A DNA stretch of 64,000 bases from NCBI RefSeq assembly GCF_001278755.1, contig NZ_CP012601.1, forward strand, positions 4,092,154 through 4,156,153. Direction: 5' to 3'. The notes under the pieces were generated by a model. The model ran no database searches, was not told where the DNA came from, and was given only the letters and a program-made list of their open reading frames with translations. The DNA comes from Bacillus sp. FJAT-22090 (lineage in GTDB: Bacteria > Bacillota > Bacilli > Bacillales_A > Planococcaceae). Positions 1-8,405 of this stretch are shown here, piece after piece; position 1 is the stretch's first letter; each line of letters opens with the position of its first letter. The translations under genes were made by a program, and so were the position numbers.

Positions 1-1
1 A

Positions 2-985
2 GAACCAGTAGAGGTTGATAAAACTGGGAAATTTATTCGTCAAAAAAATCAATTTGCAACGCCATTTGGAAATCAATCAGGAGAATTACCTGTAGAAGAA
101 GGACGTTATCGTCTTTTATGGGCTGCTGTATGTCCATGGGCGCATCGCTCTGTGATCGTACGAAGCGTGCTAGGTTTAGAGGATGTCATCAGTCTGGGTA
201 CTGCTAGTCCAATGCGTCCGAATATCGGCCGTGTAGACTGGGAATTTTCTTTAGATGAAAATGGTGTAGATCCTGTTTTAGGTATTCAATATATAAGCGA
301 AATGTATAAAAAAACGGACCCAGAATACACAGGAAGACCAACTGTACCAGTTATCATAGATGTAAAAGAACAAAAAGTAGTGAATAACGATTACTTTAGA
401 TTAACAAATCATTTAGAAACTGCATGGACACCTTTTCATAAAGAAAATGCGCCTGATCTATATCCACAAAATTTACGCGAGGAAATTGATGCATTAAATG
501 ATGTCATTTTTCATGATGTTAATAATGGTGTCTATAAATGTGGATTCGCTCGTTCTCAAGAAGCATATGAAGAAGCATATGACGTATTATTTAATCGTTT
601 AGATGAATTAGAGCAACGTTTATCGACGCAACGCTTCTTGTTTGGGGATTATATTACGGATTCAGACGTTCGACTATATGCAACACTAGCACGGTTTGAC
701 GTAGCGTATTATTCAGCTTTTAAGGCAAATAGAAATCGTATTGTTGATTTTCTAAATCTATGGGGTTATTTACGAGATTTGTTCCAAACGCCTGGTTTTG
801 GAGATACAACTAATTTTGAAGCAATTAAAATCCATTACCATTTATCAAACCATATTGCGAGTGATGATCAAAAAAGTCTAAACATATTACCAAAAGGACC
901 GGATGTTTCAAACTTCAATTCTGCACATAATCGAGAATCTTTAAGTGGAAAAGAAGAAAAATTTCTTGTTCATACAAGTAATTAA
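2..985 (+). CDS. Glutathionyl-hydroquinone reductase-like protein (GST superfamily), 5' end outside window
   Basis: The reading frame is open from the first bases of the window, so the true start lies upstream; the GTG at 152 is internal. Bases 131-148 encode CPWAHR, the catalytic Cys motif of the Ecm4/YqjG family (Xi-class GST), which reduces glutathionylated quinones. The rest has the usual all-alpha C-terminal GST domain, including the family-like stretch FGDYITDSDVRLYATLARFD. Oddity: most low-GC Gram-positives use bacillithiol, not glutathione, so the physiological thiol is unclear. A GNAT gene follows after 15 bases and is probably co-transcribed. Family assignment is firm; substrate is inference. 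Confidence 0.88.
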   Translation, partial: EPVEVDKTGKFIRQKNQFATPFGNQSGELPVEEGRYRLLWAAVCPWAHRSVIVRSVLGLEDVISLGTASPMRPNIGRVDWEFSLDENGVDPVLGIQYISEMYKKTDPEYTGRPTVPVIIDVKEQKVVNNDYFRLTNHLETAWTPFHKENAPDLYPQNLREEIDALNDVIFHDVNNGVYKCGFARSQEAYEEAYDVLFNRLDELEQRLSTQRFLFGDYITDSDVRLYATLARFDVAYYSAFKANRNRIVDFLNLWGYLRDLFQTPGFGDTTNFEAIKIHYHLSNHIASDDQKSLNILPKGPDVSNFNSAHNRESLSGKEEKFLVHTSN

Positions 986-1000
986 GGAGATGGGGAAATA

Positions 1001-1504
1001 GTGATTATACGTAATGCAATAGAGGATGAATTATCTTTTATCCGAGAACAACGATTAGACGCATATACCGAGCATGCTCCTAAAATTCCGGAAGAACATT
1101 GGAAAGTTTTAAAACAATCCATCCTATCAGATGGAGACATTCAGCCCGGCGTAGAACGAATGGTAGCAGAGATTGATGGAGTAATAGTAGGAAGCGTTGC
1201 TTTATTTTCTCCTGAAATAAAAGCTTATGAAGGTTTACTGGAAGACGAACTTGATTATCCAGAACTAAGAATGCTAGCCATCTCACCACAAGCTCGAGGA
1301 AAAGGTGTGGCAACAGCATTGATTAACGAATGTATTCAACGGTCTAAAGCTAAAGGGTTCTCTGCTATGGGACTACATACCGCTGATTTTATGGAGAATG
1401 CTATAAAATTATATGGTCATCTTGGGTTTGAGCGTTTGCCACAATTTGATTTTGAACCAACTAATGATGGAATTGTCGTAAAAGCGTTCCGTATTACTTT
1501 TTAA
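1001..1504 (+). CDS. GNAT family N-acetyltransferase
   Basis: A 167-residue GNAT-fold protein. The acetyl-CoA-binding motif A is visible near residues 90-115 (LRMLAISPQARGKGVATAL), followed by the C-terminal strand with LYGHLGFERLP. The GTG start at 1001 is chosen because AAGGAGATGGGG lies just before it. It follows the quinone-reductase-like gene by 15 bases and precedes a strong terminator, so the two form a transcription unit. The acceptor substrate cannot be told from sequence. Confidence 0.88.
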   Translation: MIIRNAIEDELSFIREQRLDAYTEHAPKIPEEHWKVLKQSILSDGDIQPGVERMVAEIDGVIVGSVALFSPEIKAYEGLLEDELDYPELRMLAISPQARGKGVATALINECIQRSKAKGFSAMGLHTADFMENAIKLYGHLGFERLPQFDFEPTNDGIVVKAFRITF

Positions 1505-1511
1505 TAAATTT

Positions 1512-1543
1512 AGGTGTCGTGGAGAATTCCATGACACCTTTTT
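1512..1543 (+). terminator. Rho-independent terminator
   Basis: AGGTGTCGTGGA pairs with TCCATGACACCT (one G-T wobble) around a GAAT loop and runs into TTTT. It ends the quinone reductase-GNAT unit. The rest of 1544-1780 holds only a short open frame (1551-1661, about 36 codons to TAG) without a Shine-Dalgarno site; it may be a gene remnant, but I do not call it a gene. Confidence 0.85.
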
Positions 1544-1780
1544 AAGTTGATTTGTACTTGAAAAGAAATTTATCTATTATTTAGAAGGAATGTTAGGAAC
1601 ACATGAAGTAATGATAGAAGATATGATTGTGAAATTAGAAAAAATATATCCCTTAAAATAGCTGTTATGAGCAATTGAATAAATCATAGTTCTTATTATT
1701 TCTTATAAAATGGACTCTTTTTTATAAGATAAAAGTCTATACTTGAAGTAATAACACAATAAAAAAGGAGTTGTAGTAAT

Positions 1781-2212
1781 ATGAACATACTTACAAAATT
1801 TAGAATATTAAAACCTGCAAGTGAGGTATTTGAAGCTTTTGTGGATCCTTTGAGAATCGGGAACTTTTGGTGGTCATCGAGCTCAGAAAGATGGGAGCAA
1901 GGAAAGAGGATCACATTAAGATACGATGAATATAACGCAGAAGTAAATATTAAAGTAACCGAAATCGACATCAATAAGAAGATTGTATTCAAATGGGGAG
2001 AGCTTGAGGAAAACACTGTAACTATTTCCATGAAAGAAGTAGATGAATTGAGTACGATTATAGAGGTTAATGAAGAAGGATTTAATGAAAATGAAGATGA
2101 GATTATTAATACATTGGTGGATAATAAAAAAGGTTGGGTTTATGTGCTGACCTGTTTAAAAGCTTATTTGGAATATGGTATTACAAATTTGAGAGCAGGC
2201 ATTGTAAAATAA
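1781..2212 (+). CDS. SRPBCC / AHSA1-like (START-fold) protein
   Basis: A 143-residue protein of the SRPBCC/Aha1-C-like superfamily, a helix-grip fold that binds hydrophobic ligands. The N-terminal half has the family pattern of a short helix (PASEVFEAFVDP), then RIGNFWWSSSSERWEQG and a strand series ending in the long C-terminal helix NKKGWVYVLTCLKAYLEYG. The ATG at 1781 has AAAAAAGGAG 11 bases upstream. It stands alone between two terminators. Ligand and role are unknown. Confidence 0.85.
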   Translation: MNILTKFRILKPASEVFEAFVDPLRIGNFWWSSSSERWEQGKRITLRYDEYNAEVNIKVTEIDINKKIVFKWGELEENTVTISMKEVDELSTIIEVNEEGFNENEDEIINTLVDNKKGWVYVLTCLKAYLEYGITNLRAGIVK

Positions 2213-2242
2213 TTGGAAAATTATATGACCAATTTTTCACTT

Positions 2243-2294
2243 TAGATTCCAGGTCCTATTTGTGCTAATAAGAACCTGGAATCTAGAGTTTTTG
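2243..2294 (+). terminator. Rho-independent terminator
   Basis: An 11-bp perfect stem, AGATTCCAGGT with ACCTGGAATCT, and a large loop, followed by GAGTTTTTG. It lies behind the SRPBCC gene and ahead of the converging minus-strand gene. Confidence 0.75.
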
Positions 2295-2299
2295 TCTTG

Positions 2300-2584
2300 T
2301 TAAATTTTAAAACAAGTGAATACTGTTTGTAATTTCATATAATTATAGAGTATTCGAGCATGTCTTCCTTCTTGCGTATAAGGGTTAATAAGAGGATGGA
2401 GATTACGGAGAAATTCATGATCGCATTCACAAGGATTAATGCCTCTACTATAACATTTATCATGTGCCATGCATGCTGCATCCACAGCATTTATAGGTGC
2501 ACCAGGCCCACTACAACCAGGTCCACACCAGTTGTATCCTGGAAACAAACAAAATCGACGATTCCTATTCCTTCTCTGATACAA
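2300..2584 (-). CDS. Small phospholipase A2-like protein (parvovirus VP1 / HD-motif type)
   Basis: A 94-residue Cys-rich protein. It carries a glycine-rich calcium-loop-like stretch (GYNWCGPGCSGPG, residues 16-28) and the PLA2 catalytic motif HDKCY (His41-Asp42), the order seen in secreted PLA2s and the VP1 domain of parvoviruses. Bacillus genomes carry short relatives. No signal peptide is visible; the N-terminus is basic (RRNRNRR). I chose the TTG at 2584 because AAGGGAGG sits 8 bases before it; the ATG at 2614 (104 residues) has no Shine-Dalgarno site. Eight Cys residues suggest disulfides or a spore/coat location, which is inference. Confidence 0.8.
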   Translation of the reverse strand: MYQRRNRNRRFCLFPGYNWCGPGCSGPGAPINAVDAACMAHDKCYSRGINPCECDHEFLRNLHPLINPYTQEGRHARILYNYMKLQTVFTCFKI

Positions 2585-2711
2585 ATTAGCAACCTCCCTT
2601 CTATTACCTTCCATTTAATATAATCTATTCAATAGTTACCGATTTTGTATATACTGTTTCCTAAGAGACATACAAATTTAATAGCACCAAAAACGTGTTA
2701 GGGGGATATTA

Positions 2712-3623
2712 ATGAGAATTGAAGAATTAAAAAATAATCGAGTTAATGACTTTATAAAGTATTGCAAGAAACACCGAGCGGAGTTGGATGATTCATTTTT
2801 ATATGAAGAAGATTTACAAAGCTTCGAGCCGACAGTAGAAAACCCAACTTATATTGTTCTGAATGAACAAGATGGTATTGTAGGTACTGTTTCATTAATA
2901 ATGGATGAATATCATAGAAGTGGGAATAAGGCACGGTTTCGAATATTTCACACTGAAATCGAAAGCTTCGAGGTTTATACTTTGCTTATGAATGCAATCA
3001 TGTTGCATACGAAAGAGCTAGAGAAGGTTTTCTTGTTTGTACCATTTGAAAATAGGAAGCTATCGGAAGTTATGGAAGGATTAAAGTTCAATATCGAAAG
3101 ATACACTTTTGTTCTTGTGAGAGAGGATAGGGAAGTACCGAAATTCCATTTACCAAATGGATATGAGATAAAAAAGCTTCAACCTGGAAATGAGGAGACT
3201 TGGTGTGCAGTAAGAAACTCGAGCTTTGCGAAACTTAAAGGAAGTGAGACTCCTATCACACCTGGGATGGTAAAGAAAATGATGTCAGATGATGACCATA
3301 TTGAGGGAGGAGCCATGATTTTATATCATGGGGACAAGGCAGTGGGGGTTATTCGAGGAACAGTTGATGAATACGAAAATGCACCAATTATGAATATAGG
3401 ACCAATTGCTATTATACCCGAATATCAAGGGCAAGGATTAGGTAGAGTTCTGCTAAGGGCTTCCTTACACTTTGCGAAAGAAAAAAATTATAAAAGAACA
3501 ATCCTTTGTGTAAACGCAGATAATAACCATGCAAAAGCCTTATATGTGCAAGAAGGATTTGAGCAAGTAGAGGCAGTAACTTGTTATAAATACGATATTC
3601 ATTCTACGGATGTTGAAATTTAA
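2712..3623 (+). CDS. GNAT family N-acetyltransferase (two GNAT-like halves)
   Basis: A 303-residue protein, about twice the size of a single GNAT domain. The C-terminal half has a clear acetyl-CoA motif (IAIIPEYQGQGLGRVLL, about residues 236-252) and a final strand NNHAKALYVQEGFEQVE. The N-terminal half has GNAT-like spacing but no clear P-loop, so it is probably a degenerate or substrate-side domain. ATG with GGGGGA 6 bases upstream. It is monocistronic and its substrate is unknown. Confidence 0.86.
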   Translation: MRIEELKNNRVNDFIKYCKKHRAELDDSFLYEEDLQSFEPTVENPTYIVLNEQDGIVGTVSLIMDEYHRSGNKARFRIFHTEIESFEVYTLLMNAIMLHTKELEKVFLFVPFENRKLSEVMEGLKFNIERYTFVLVREDREVPKFHLPNGYEIKKLQPGNEETWCAVRNSSFAKLKGSETPITPGMVKKMMSDDDHIEGGAMILYHGDKAVGVIRGTVDEYENAPIMNIGPIAIIPEYQGQGLGRVLLRASLHFAKEKNYKRTILCVNADNNHAKALYVQEGFEQVEAVTCYKYDIHSTDVEI

Positions 3624-3741
3624 TATGGTATAAATGGAGATTATCGTGGATAGGATCAAAATGTTTTGTTGGAAATAACACGCGCTTATATGTATGAATA
3701 CCTGTTATGATTAATCAAAAGATCAATTAGAGGTGTATGTC

Positions 3742-4212
3742 ATGACAATTGAATTAGTAAGAGAATATTTTTCTAAACTAGGAATAGCTGATAAGATACA
3801 GGAGTATGAAGCGTCGAGTGCAACTGTAGAACTTGCTGCCCAAGCTCTTGATGTAGAGCCTGCGCGTATTGCGAAAACACTTTCCTTCAAGAAAGAGGAT
3901 GATAGTATCCTTGTAGTAGCAGCAGGAGATACAAAAATCGATAATGCAAAGTTTAAAAGTACATTTGGTGTTAAGGCTAAAATGTTGTCCCCGGATGAAG
4001 TATTGGAGAATGTGGGACATGCTGTTGGTGGAGTTTGTCCTTTTGGCATTCCAGATAATGTTCTTGTTTATGTAGATGAATCTTTGAAACGGTTTGAAAC
4101 TGTTTACCCTGCTTGTGGTAGTAGCAATAGTGCAATAGAACTTACTTGTGAAGAATTATATACATATTCAAAAGCGCAAGAATGGGTCGATGTTTGCAAA
4201 GGATGGGAGTAA
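3742..4212 (+). CDS. YbaK/EbsC-family aminoacyl-tRNA deacylase
   Basis: A 156-residue YbaK/ProX-fold protein, the family that hydrolyses misacylated tRNAs (for example Cys-tRNA-Pro). Visible family features are ARIAKTLSFKKEDDSILVVAAGDTKID split over two strands, the basic FKSTFG region, and the GHAVGGVCPFGIP motif with its conserved Gly-Gly and Cys-Pro-Phe. The ATG at 3742 follows TTAGAGGTG by 6 bases and is preferred to the GTG at 3733. The start of the next gene (NUDIX) lies 8 bases past its stop, so the pair is likely an operon. Confidence 0.9.
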   Translation: MTIELVREYFSKLGIADKIQEYEASSATVELAAQALDVEPARIAKTLSFKKEDDSILVVAAGDTKIDNAKFKSTFGVKAKMLSPDEVLENVGHAVGGVCPFGIPDNVLVYVDESLKRFETVYPACGSSNSAIELTCEELYTYSKAQEWVDVCKGWE

Positions 4213-4220
4213 ATAACAAT

Positions 4221-4700
4221 ATGGATAGTTCATTTAAAACAGCTGAAGGCAGATTTAATTATCGCGTGGCAGGATTAATCGTTCATGATGAAAAATTACT
4301 AATCATGAACGATGAAAATCAACCCTATTATTATGTACCTGGCGGAAGGGTAAAATTGCATGAAAAAAGCGAAGATGCAATAAGAAGAGAAATAAAAGAA
4401 GAGCTTTCACTGGAAGTGAACATTAAGCGTATGTTATGGGTAAATGAAAACTTTTTCGAGGAAGCAACACTGAAAGAGAAGTTTCATGAAATTTGTTTTT
4501 TCTATTTGCTAGAATTACAAGACGAAGAATTCTATGTTAGAGGAAACGAATTTACAGTAAATGAAGAGGGAAAAATACATACGTATTATTGGAAGCCCTT
4601 TGAAGAATTAATAGATTTAAATCTTTATCCATTATTTTTAAAAGAGAGAATAACAGATTTACCTCTAGAAATTGAGCATTTAGTAGAAATCAAATTGTAA
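4221..4700 (+). CDS. NUDIX hydrolase
   Basis: A 159-residue NUDIX protein hydrolysing a nucleoside-diphosphate-linked compound. The Nudix box is seen near residues 44-66: GGRVKLHEKSEDAIRREIK then EELSLEV, matching GX5EX7REUXEEXGU except Leu for the last Gly. I place the start at ATG 4221, behind GGGAG; the open frame extends upstream to 4182 inside the YbaK-family gene. The two genes are probably translated from one message. Specificity is unknown. Confidence 0.88.
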   Translation: MDSSFKTAEGRFNYRVAGLIVHDEKLLIMNDENQPYYYVPGGRVKLHEKSEDAIRREIKEELSLEVNIKRMLWVNENFFEEATLKEKFHEICFFYLLELQDEEFYVRGNEFTVNEEGKIHTYYWKPFEELIDLNLYPLFLKERITDLPLEIEHLVEIKL

Positions 4701-4713
4701 ATAAAGTAGACCG

Positions 4714-4743
4714 AGGTAACCATTCAAGTGGTTACCTTTTTTA
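4714..4743 (+). terminator. Rho-independent terminator
   Basis: GGTAACCA-TTCAAG-TGGTTACC is a perfect 8-bp hairpin followed by a U run. It ends the YbaK-NUDIX unit. Confidence 0.88.
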
Positions 4744-4825
4744 TATAAACTCTAAATAAATTAAATATTGGGGTTTACTGTTGTAACTGTTGGATTATCA
4801 GGTGGCTTTGAAATTTTTATGTGTG

Positions 4826-5497
4826 TTAATTTATTTTGACTTCCTTTGCTAGTTCTTGTAATCGATCTCTATCTCGAATAATATAGCCACGTGATTTTTT
4901 TTCAATAATATTTGATTTACAAAATTGAGCTAGAACATGTAGTAAATGACGGTAAGAAACACCCAAGTATTCGCATACCTCTGTGTGTTTCTCTTTATAA
5001 AAATCATGATCTGCAGATAAAAGGATAAATTCTGCAAGACGATTTTCTAGTGGGAATGCTTGACTTTGTGTATATTTTGTTGAAATTGTAGTCATCTTTT
5101 GACTGATAAAGATGCACAAATATCGAAGGAAAGTGGCATCTTTTAAAAGGTTGTCTTTACATAAATGAATAGGGATAGCAAAACAGGTTGTTTGAGTAGC
5201 GGTTTGTATTCCTTTTGAATACCTCTCAGAATTTAATAATTCCACTTCTCCTATAAAAATAGGAGCCTCTAAAAAATTGATAAGGGACACTTTTCCATTT
5301 GAATGTGTCACATAGAGCTTTGCCTTTCCTTCTACGAGATAGTATATGTACTCCGGATTGGAATCTTCCTTTAAAATAAATTCACCACGTTCAAACTGAC
5401 AAACTTGAATATAAGAGATAATTGGAAAAGAAAATAAGGACTGTATTGGATATTTTTCAATGTAATAGCTACGCATAGGCTCATCTAAAAATTTCAT
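4826..5497 (-). CDS. Crp/Fnr-family regulator, YeiL-like
   Basis: A 223-residue Crp/Fnr protein. Residues about 25-130 form the cyclic-nucleotide-binding-like beta-roll (FERGEFILKEDSNPEYIYYL, VEGKAKLYVTHSNG). Residues about 150-215 are the winged helix, with the recognition region CEYLGVSYRHLLHVLAQF and the wing KKSRGYIIRD. No Cys cluster for an FeS centre is seen at the N-terminus. GGGAGG lies 6 bases before ATG. The gene is divergent from an MFS transporter, with a Crp-type palindrome between them, so it probably controls that transporter. The similarity to YeiL is by overall pattern. Confidence 0.85.
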   Translation of the reverse strand: MKFLDEPMRSYYIEKYPIQSLFSFPIISYIQVCQFERGEFILKEDSNPEYIYYLVEGKAKLYVTHSNGKVSLINFLEAPIFIGEVELLNSERYSKGIQTATQTTCFAIPIHLCKDNLLKDATFLRYLCIFISQKMTTISTKYTQSQAFPLENRLAEFILLSADHDFYKEKHTEVCEYLGVSYRHLLHVLAQFCKSNIIEKKSRGYIIRDRDRLQELAKEVKIN

Positions 5498-5520
5498 TTT
5501 TTCCTCCCAGAGTGAAAAAG

Positions 5521-5536
5521 TATGAGATATCTCACA
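5521..5536. promoter_or_regulatory. Candidate Crp/Fnr-type operator
   Basis: TATGA-GATATC-TCACA matches the TGTGA-N6-TCACA family pattern in nine of ten half-site positions and contains the perfect palindrome TGAGATATCTCA (5523-5534). It lies between the divergent regulator and transporter genes. A -10-like TATGAT at 5558-5563 would put the start near 5570 and the operator centre at about -41.5, the class II activator position. No good -35 is seen, as expected of an activated promoter. Confidence 0.55.
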
Positions 5537-5586
5537 TTATTGTAAGTGTTTAAGTGGTATGATGCAATTATTACGGAGGGAATAAA

Positions 5587-6735
5587 ATGAATAAACAACG
5601 ATGGCTTTCACAGAACTTTTTTGTGTTTTTTATCACTTGGGGTGTGTTTCTACCATATTGGACAGGTTGGCTAGTTGAAGATAAAGGATTAAGTGTAACA
5701 AATGCGAGTTTAATTATGGGCTTTGGATTAGTTGCGCGTGGAGTTTCTACAATGTTTGTTTTTCCAATAGCTTCAAAATATATGAGCAGCCAAGCTGTTG
5801 TGTTTATGCTAACGATAATCTCATTAATAGTAACTGTACTTTATATTCCTGTTACCTCGTTTGGTATGCTTTTTGTGGTAACAATTTTATTTAATGCGGT
5901 TTACCCGACCTTACTTCCTGCTATTGAAAGCACCGCAAGCTCATTAGTCCAGCAAAGTGGAGTAAATTATGGCAAGAGTCGTTCCTATGGATCACTTGGC
6001 TTTATAATTTCAGTTCTTATCATTAGTATGCTCACAGGCTATTTAGGTGAGGGGGCTATTTTATGGAGCATGATGGTGGGGCTGTGTTTACTGCTATTGA
6101 TACGTTTTCTCCCATCCCCACCAGAACTTTTAGTAAAGCCAACAAAAACAGATAGGAAGGAGAATCTTTCACTACGTGGTCTGTGGAAAGTTAAAAGTTT
6201 TCCTGTGGTGCTTCTGATCGTAATTCTATTACAAGGTGCACATGCATCCTATTATAATTATGGCTATATATATTTGCAGGAGTTAGGTGTAAATAGCTTT
6301 TACATTGGAATGATTATTAATATAGCAGTTATTTTTGAGATAATTTATTTTTCTAAGGCGGAATTATTTAAAAATTGGAAGCCTTCATCCTTGTTGTTAT
6401 TAGCTGCAATTGGATCTACTTTACGTTGGGTACTTGTATTTTTGTTTCCAAATGTTTGGGTTTTTATTTTTTCTCAGAGCTTACACGCATTGTCCTTTGG
6501 CGTAGCCCACTTTGCATTTATCAGTTATCTAACAAAAAACTTACCAAAGCAACAGCTTCCAAATGCGCAAGGTGTGTACTCAGCTTTTGCATTAAGCTGG
6601 GGCACTGCCGTATTAACTTTAATAGGAGGATATTTATATGAAATATCTTCTGGATTGGCTTTCCTTGGAATGATTATTTGTACGATTCCAGCAATCGCAA
6701 TCATTATCCTAACAAAAAAAAGATATGCATACTAA
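5587..6735 (+). CDS. MFS transporter, HcaT/phenylpropionate-permease-like
   Basis: A 382-residue integral membrane protein with about 12 hydrophobic segments. The N-terminus (FFVFFITWGVFLPYWTGWL) and the motif GINYGKSRSYGSLGF-like segment at about residues 120-137 (QQSGVNYGKSRSYGSLGF) match the MFS_1-like/HcaT branch. ATG preceded by GGAGGG. It is transcribed away from the Crp/Fnr regulator, which probably gates its expression. The substrate is unknown; small aromatic acids or nucleosides are possible. Confidence 0.85.
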   Translation: MNKQRWLSQNFFVFFITWGVFLPYWTGWLVEDKGLSVTNASLIMGFGLVARGVSTMFVFPIASKYMSSQAVVFMLTIISLIVTVLYIPVTSFGMLFVVTILFNAVYPTLLPAIESTASSLVQQSGVNYGKSRSYGSLGFIISVLIISMLTGYLGEGAILWSMMVGLCLLLLIRFLPSPPELLVKPTKTDRKENLSLRGLWKVKSFPVVLLIVILLQGAHASYYNYGYIYLQELGVNSFYIGMIINIAVIFEIIYFSKAELFKNWKPSSLLLLAAIGSTLRWVLVFLFPNVWVFIFSQSLHALSFGVAHFAFISYLTKNLPKQQLPNAQGVYSAFALSWGTAVLTLIGGYLYEISSGLAFLGMIICTIPAIAIIILTKKRYAY

Positions 6736-6764
6736 AATAACCCCCAAGTTTTGGGGGTTATTTT
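6736..6764. terminator. Bidirectional Rho-independent terminator
   Basis: AATAACCCCCAA-GTTT-TTGGGGGTTATT type hairpin with T-rich sequence on both sides, shared by the converging MFS and PLD-family genes. Confidence 0.88.
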
Positions 6765-8218
6765 CAATAGGTTGTTACTTTAAAGAAAAATTGAATAGAG
6801 TAAATCCAACGTTGCCACCATGTGAAGTTGTTTTCATATTTATCTTGATCGACAGTGTACATGGCGTCTTTATTATTCCAGAGTCTTTCAAAATAATCTT
6901 CCATTTCGATTACTAAATCACTATCATTTGGTGCGATAACACGTAGATTATTTTCAAGATTATAGTTATCTAATGTCCTTTCTGTATAGTTTGCGGAACC
7001 ATTCGAAATGATAGTATACTCGTCTGATTGAATCCAAATAGCTTTTGTATGGTATTGTCCAATAACTGTATTATACCAACGAATGTCAATTTTTCCTTCT
7101 GTATCCTCGATCATTTCTTGTGCAACCGGACGATTTGGAAGTCCGGATTTTTCTTGCCCAAAGGAATTTTTATTTGGGTCTAGAATGAGCTTTACTTCTA
7201 CGCCTCGATTTGCAGCTTCTATTAAGGCGTTTACAATGTCTCGCTTAGCAATAAAAAACATTCCAAGCCAAATTTTATCTCCTTCCTTTGTTGCGGACAA
7301 ATCTTTCAGTAGTGCATCCAATATCTTTTTCTCTGTTAAATATTGTACTTCATATTGTCCATCTGTTTTTTCCACATCTACTCTTGGAAGCTTAGGGCCT
7401 CCTGAAAATAAAGAAACAGCTTCCTCTGCCTCTAATATGTCATTTAAAATAGGACCGGTTACTTTTAAAGCAATATTCCCATGAAATCCACTTGCATCAT
7501 GTGGATTGGAGGACGTGATCATGGCTTCTTTATCTGTTACAACTGTTTTGCGATGGTTAGCTTTTACATTAAGTAATTTCATATAAGAACCAATTGTCAT
7601 TTTGGGTGCTTCACTGGCCATTCCATTTGGAATCCAACCTTTTCCACCAATATCAAACCATTGAAAAAATAATCGATATATACCGGAGTATACTGGAGTA
7701 GAATCTCTTAAAGAATCTAAATCAGTGTATACGATTTCGACTCCTGCATCTCTCATTTTTTTAAACCATTTGTTTTCATAGGATCCATAGCCTTGGTTTA
7801 GAGGATCTGTGATAAAAACTATAGGCATGTCAGGGTTCTCTTTCTTTTTCTTTGCTAGAGAAATAGAAAGTGTATCTGCAATGCGAGGGAAGTTTATATC
7901 GTCGTCATAGTATCCATCAAATAGAAAAAAGTCTACCACTACAAATTTTTCCGCTTCCTCGATCATCGTATAAACTTCCTCGAATATATGATTCTCATGT
8001 ACCATCTCGGTTCCTTTTTGGTCCTGAGCATACGTCAAATCGGTGATAAATTCCACAGTATCTGTTTTATGCATCTTTCCGGCGAATGAAACTCCTTCCG
8101 GAAGAGGTTTATATGTATGCCATAAAATCAAGGCTATATAAATAAGTGCAATAACACCAATTGAGCCCATAATAATTCTCTTTCTCTTACTCCATGGCTT
8201 GCTCGGCTTTCTAGCCAT
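6764..8218 (-). CDS. Phospholipase D-family protein (cardiolipin synthase-like), membrane anchored
   Basis: A 484-residue protein with one N-terminal membrane segment (IIMGSIGVIALIYIALIL, about residues 14-31) and two PLD/HKD motifs: HRKTVVTD (about residue 222) and HTKAIWIQSD (about residue 400, followed by SNGSANYT). These His-Lys-Asp pairs form one active site for phosphatidyl transfer or phosphodiester hydrolysis. Cardiolipin synthases usually have two N-terminal TM segments, so this may be a PLD-like hydrolase facing the cell surface. ATG with AGGGGGA upstream. Gene stands alone. Confidence 0.85.
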   Translation of the reverse strand: MARKPSKPWSKRKRIIMGSIGVIALIYIALILWHTYKPLPEGVSFAGKMHKTDTVEFITDLTYAQDQKGTEMVHENHIFEEVYTMIEEAEKFVVVDFFLFDGYYDDDINFPRIADTLSISLAKKKKENPDMPIVFITDPLNQGYGSYENKWFKKMRDAGVEIVYTDLDSLRDSTPVYSGIYRLFFQWFDIGGKGWIPNGMASEAPKMTIGSYMKLLNVKANHRKTVVTDKEAMITSSNPHDASGFHGNIALKVTGPILNDILEAEEAVSLFSGGPKLPRVDVEKTDGQYEVQYLTEKKILDALLKDLSATKEGDKIWLGMFFIAKRDIVNALIEAANRGVEVKLILDPNKNSFGQEKSGLPNRPVAQEMIEDTEGKIDIRWYNTVIGQYHTKAIWIQSDEYTIISNGSANYTERTLDNYNLENNLRVIAPNDSDLVIEMEDYFERLWNNKDAMYTVDQDKYENNFTWWQRWIYSIQFFFKVTTY

Positions 8219-8405
8219 CTGTAGTTCCCCCTAGTTCATATTATCTGCAATAGAGATATTCCCGCTAAAGTGTAAACGCAAACCGAATTAACCGTTAGAA
8301 ATAGATTAATTATATTGAAAGCAATCGTGGAATTCTTTAAAATTAAATTATATAGAATTATTTGAATAGTTAGATAAAGTAGTATATAGATAAGGAGAGA
8401 TAGGG

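Noticed and set aside
1551-1661. 36-codon open frame behind the first GNAT operon
   Set aside because: No Shine-Dalgarno site and no recognised family; it may be a gene remnant but cannot be supported.
2360-2623. Plus-strand 87-codon frame opposite the PLA2-like gene
   Set aside because: It is the antisense shadow of a gene with clear motifs, and has no ribosome site.
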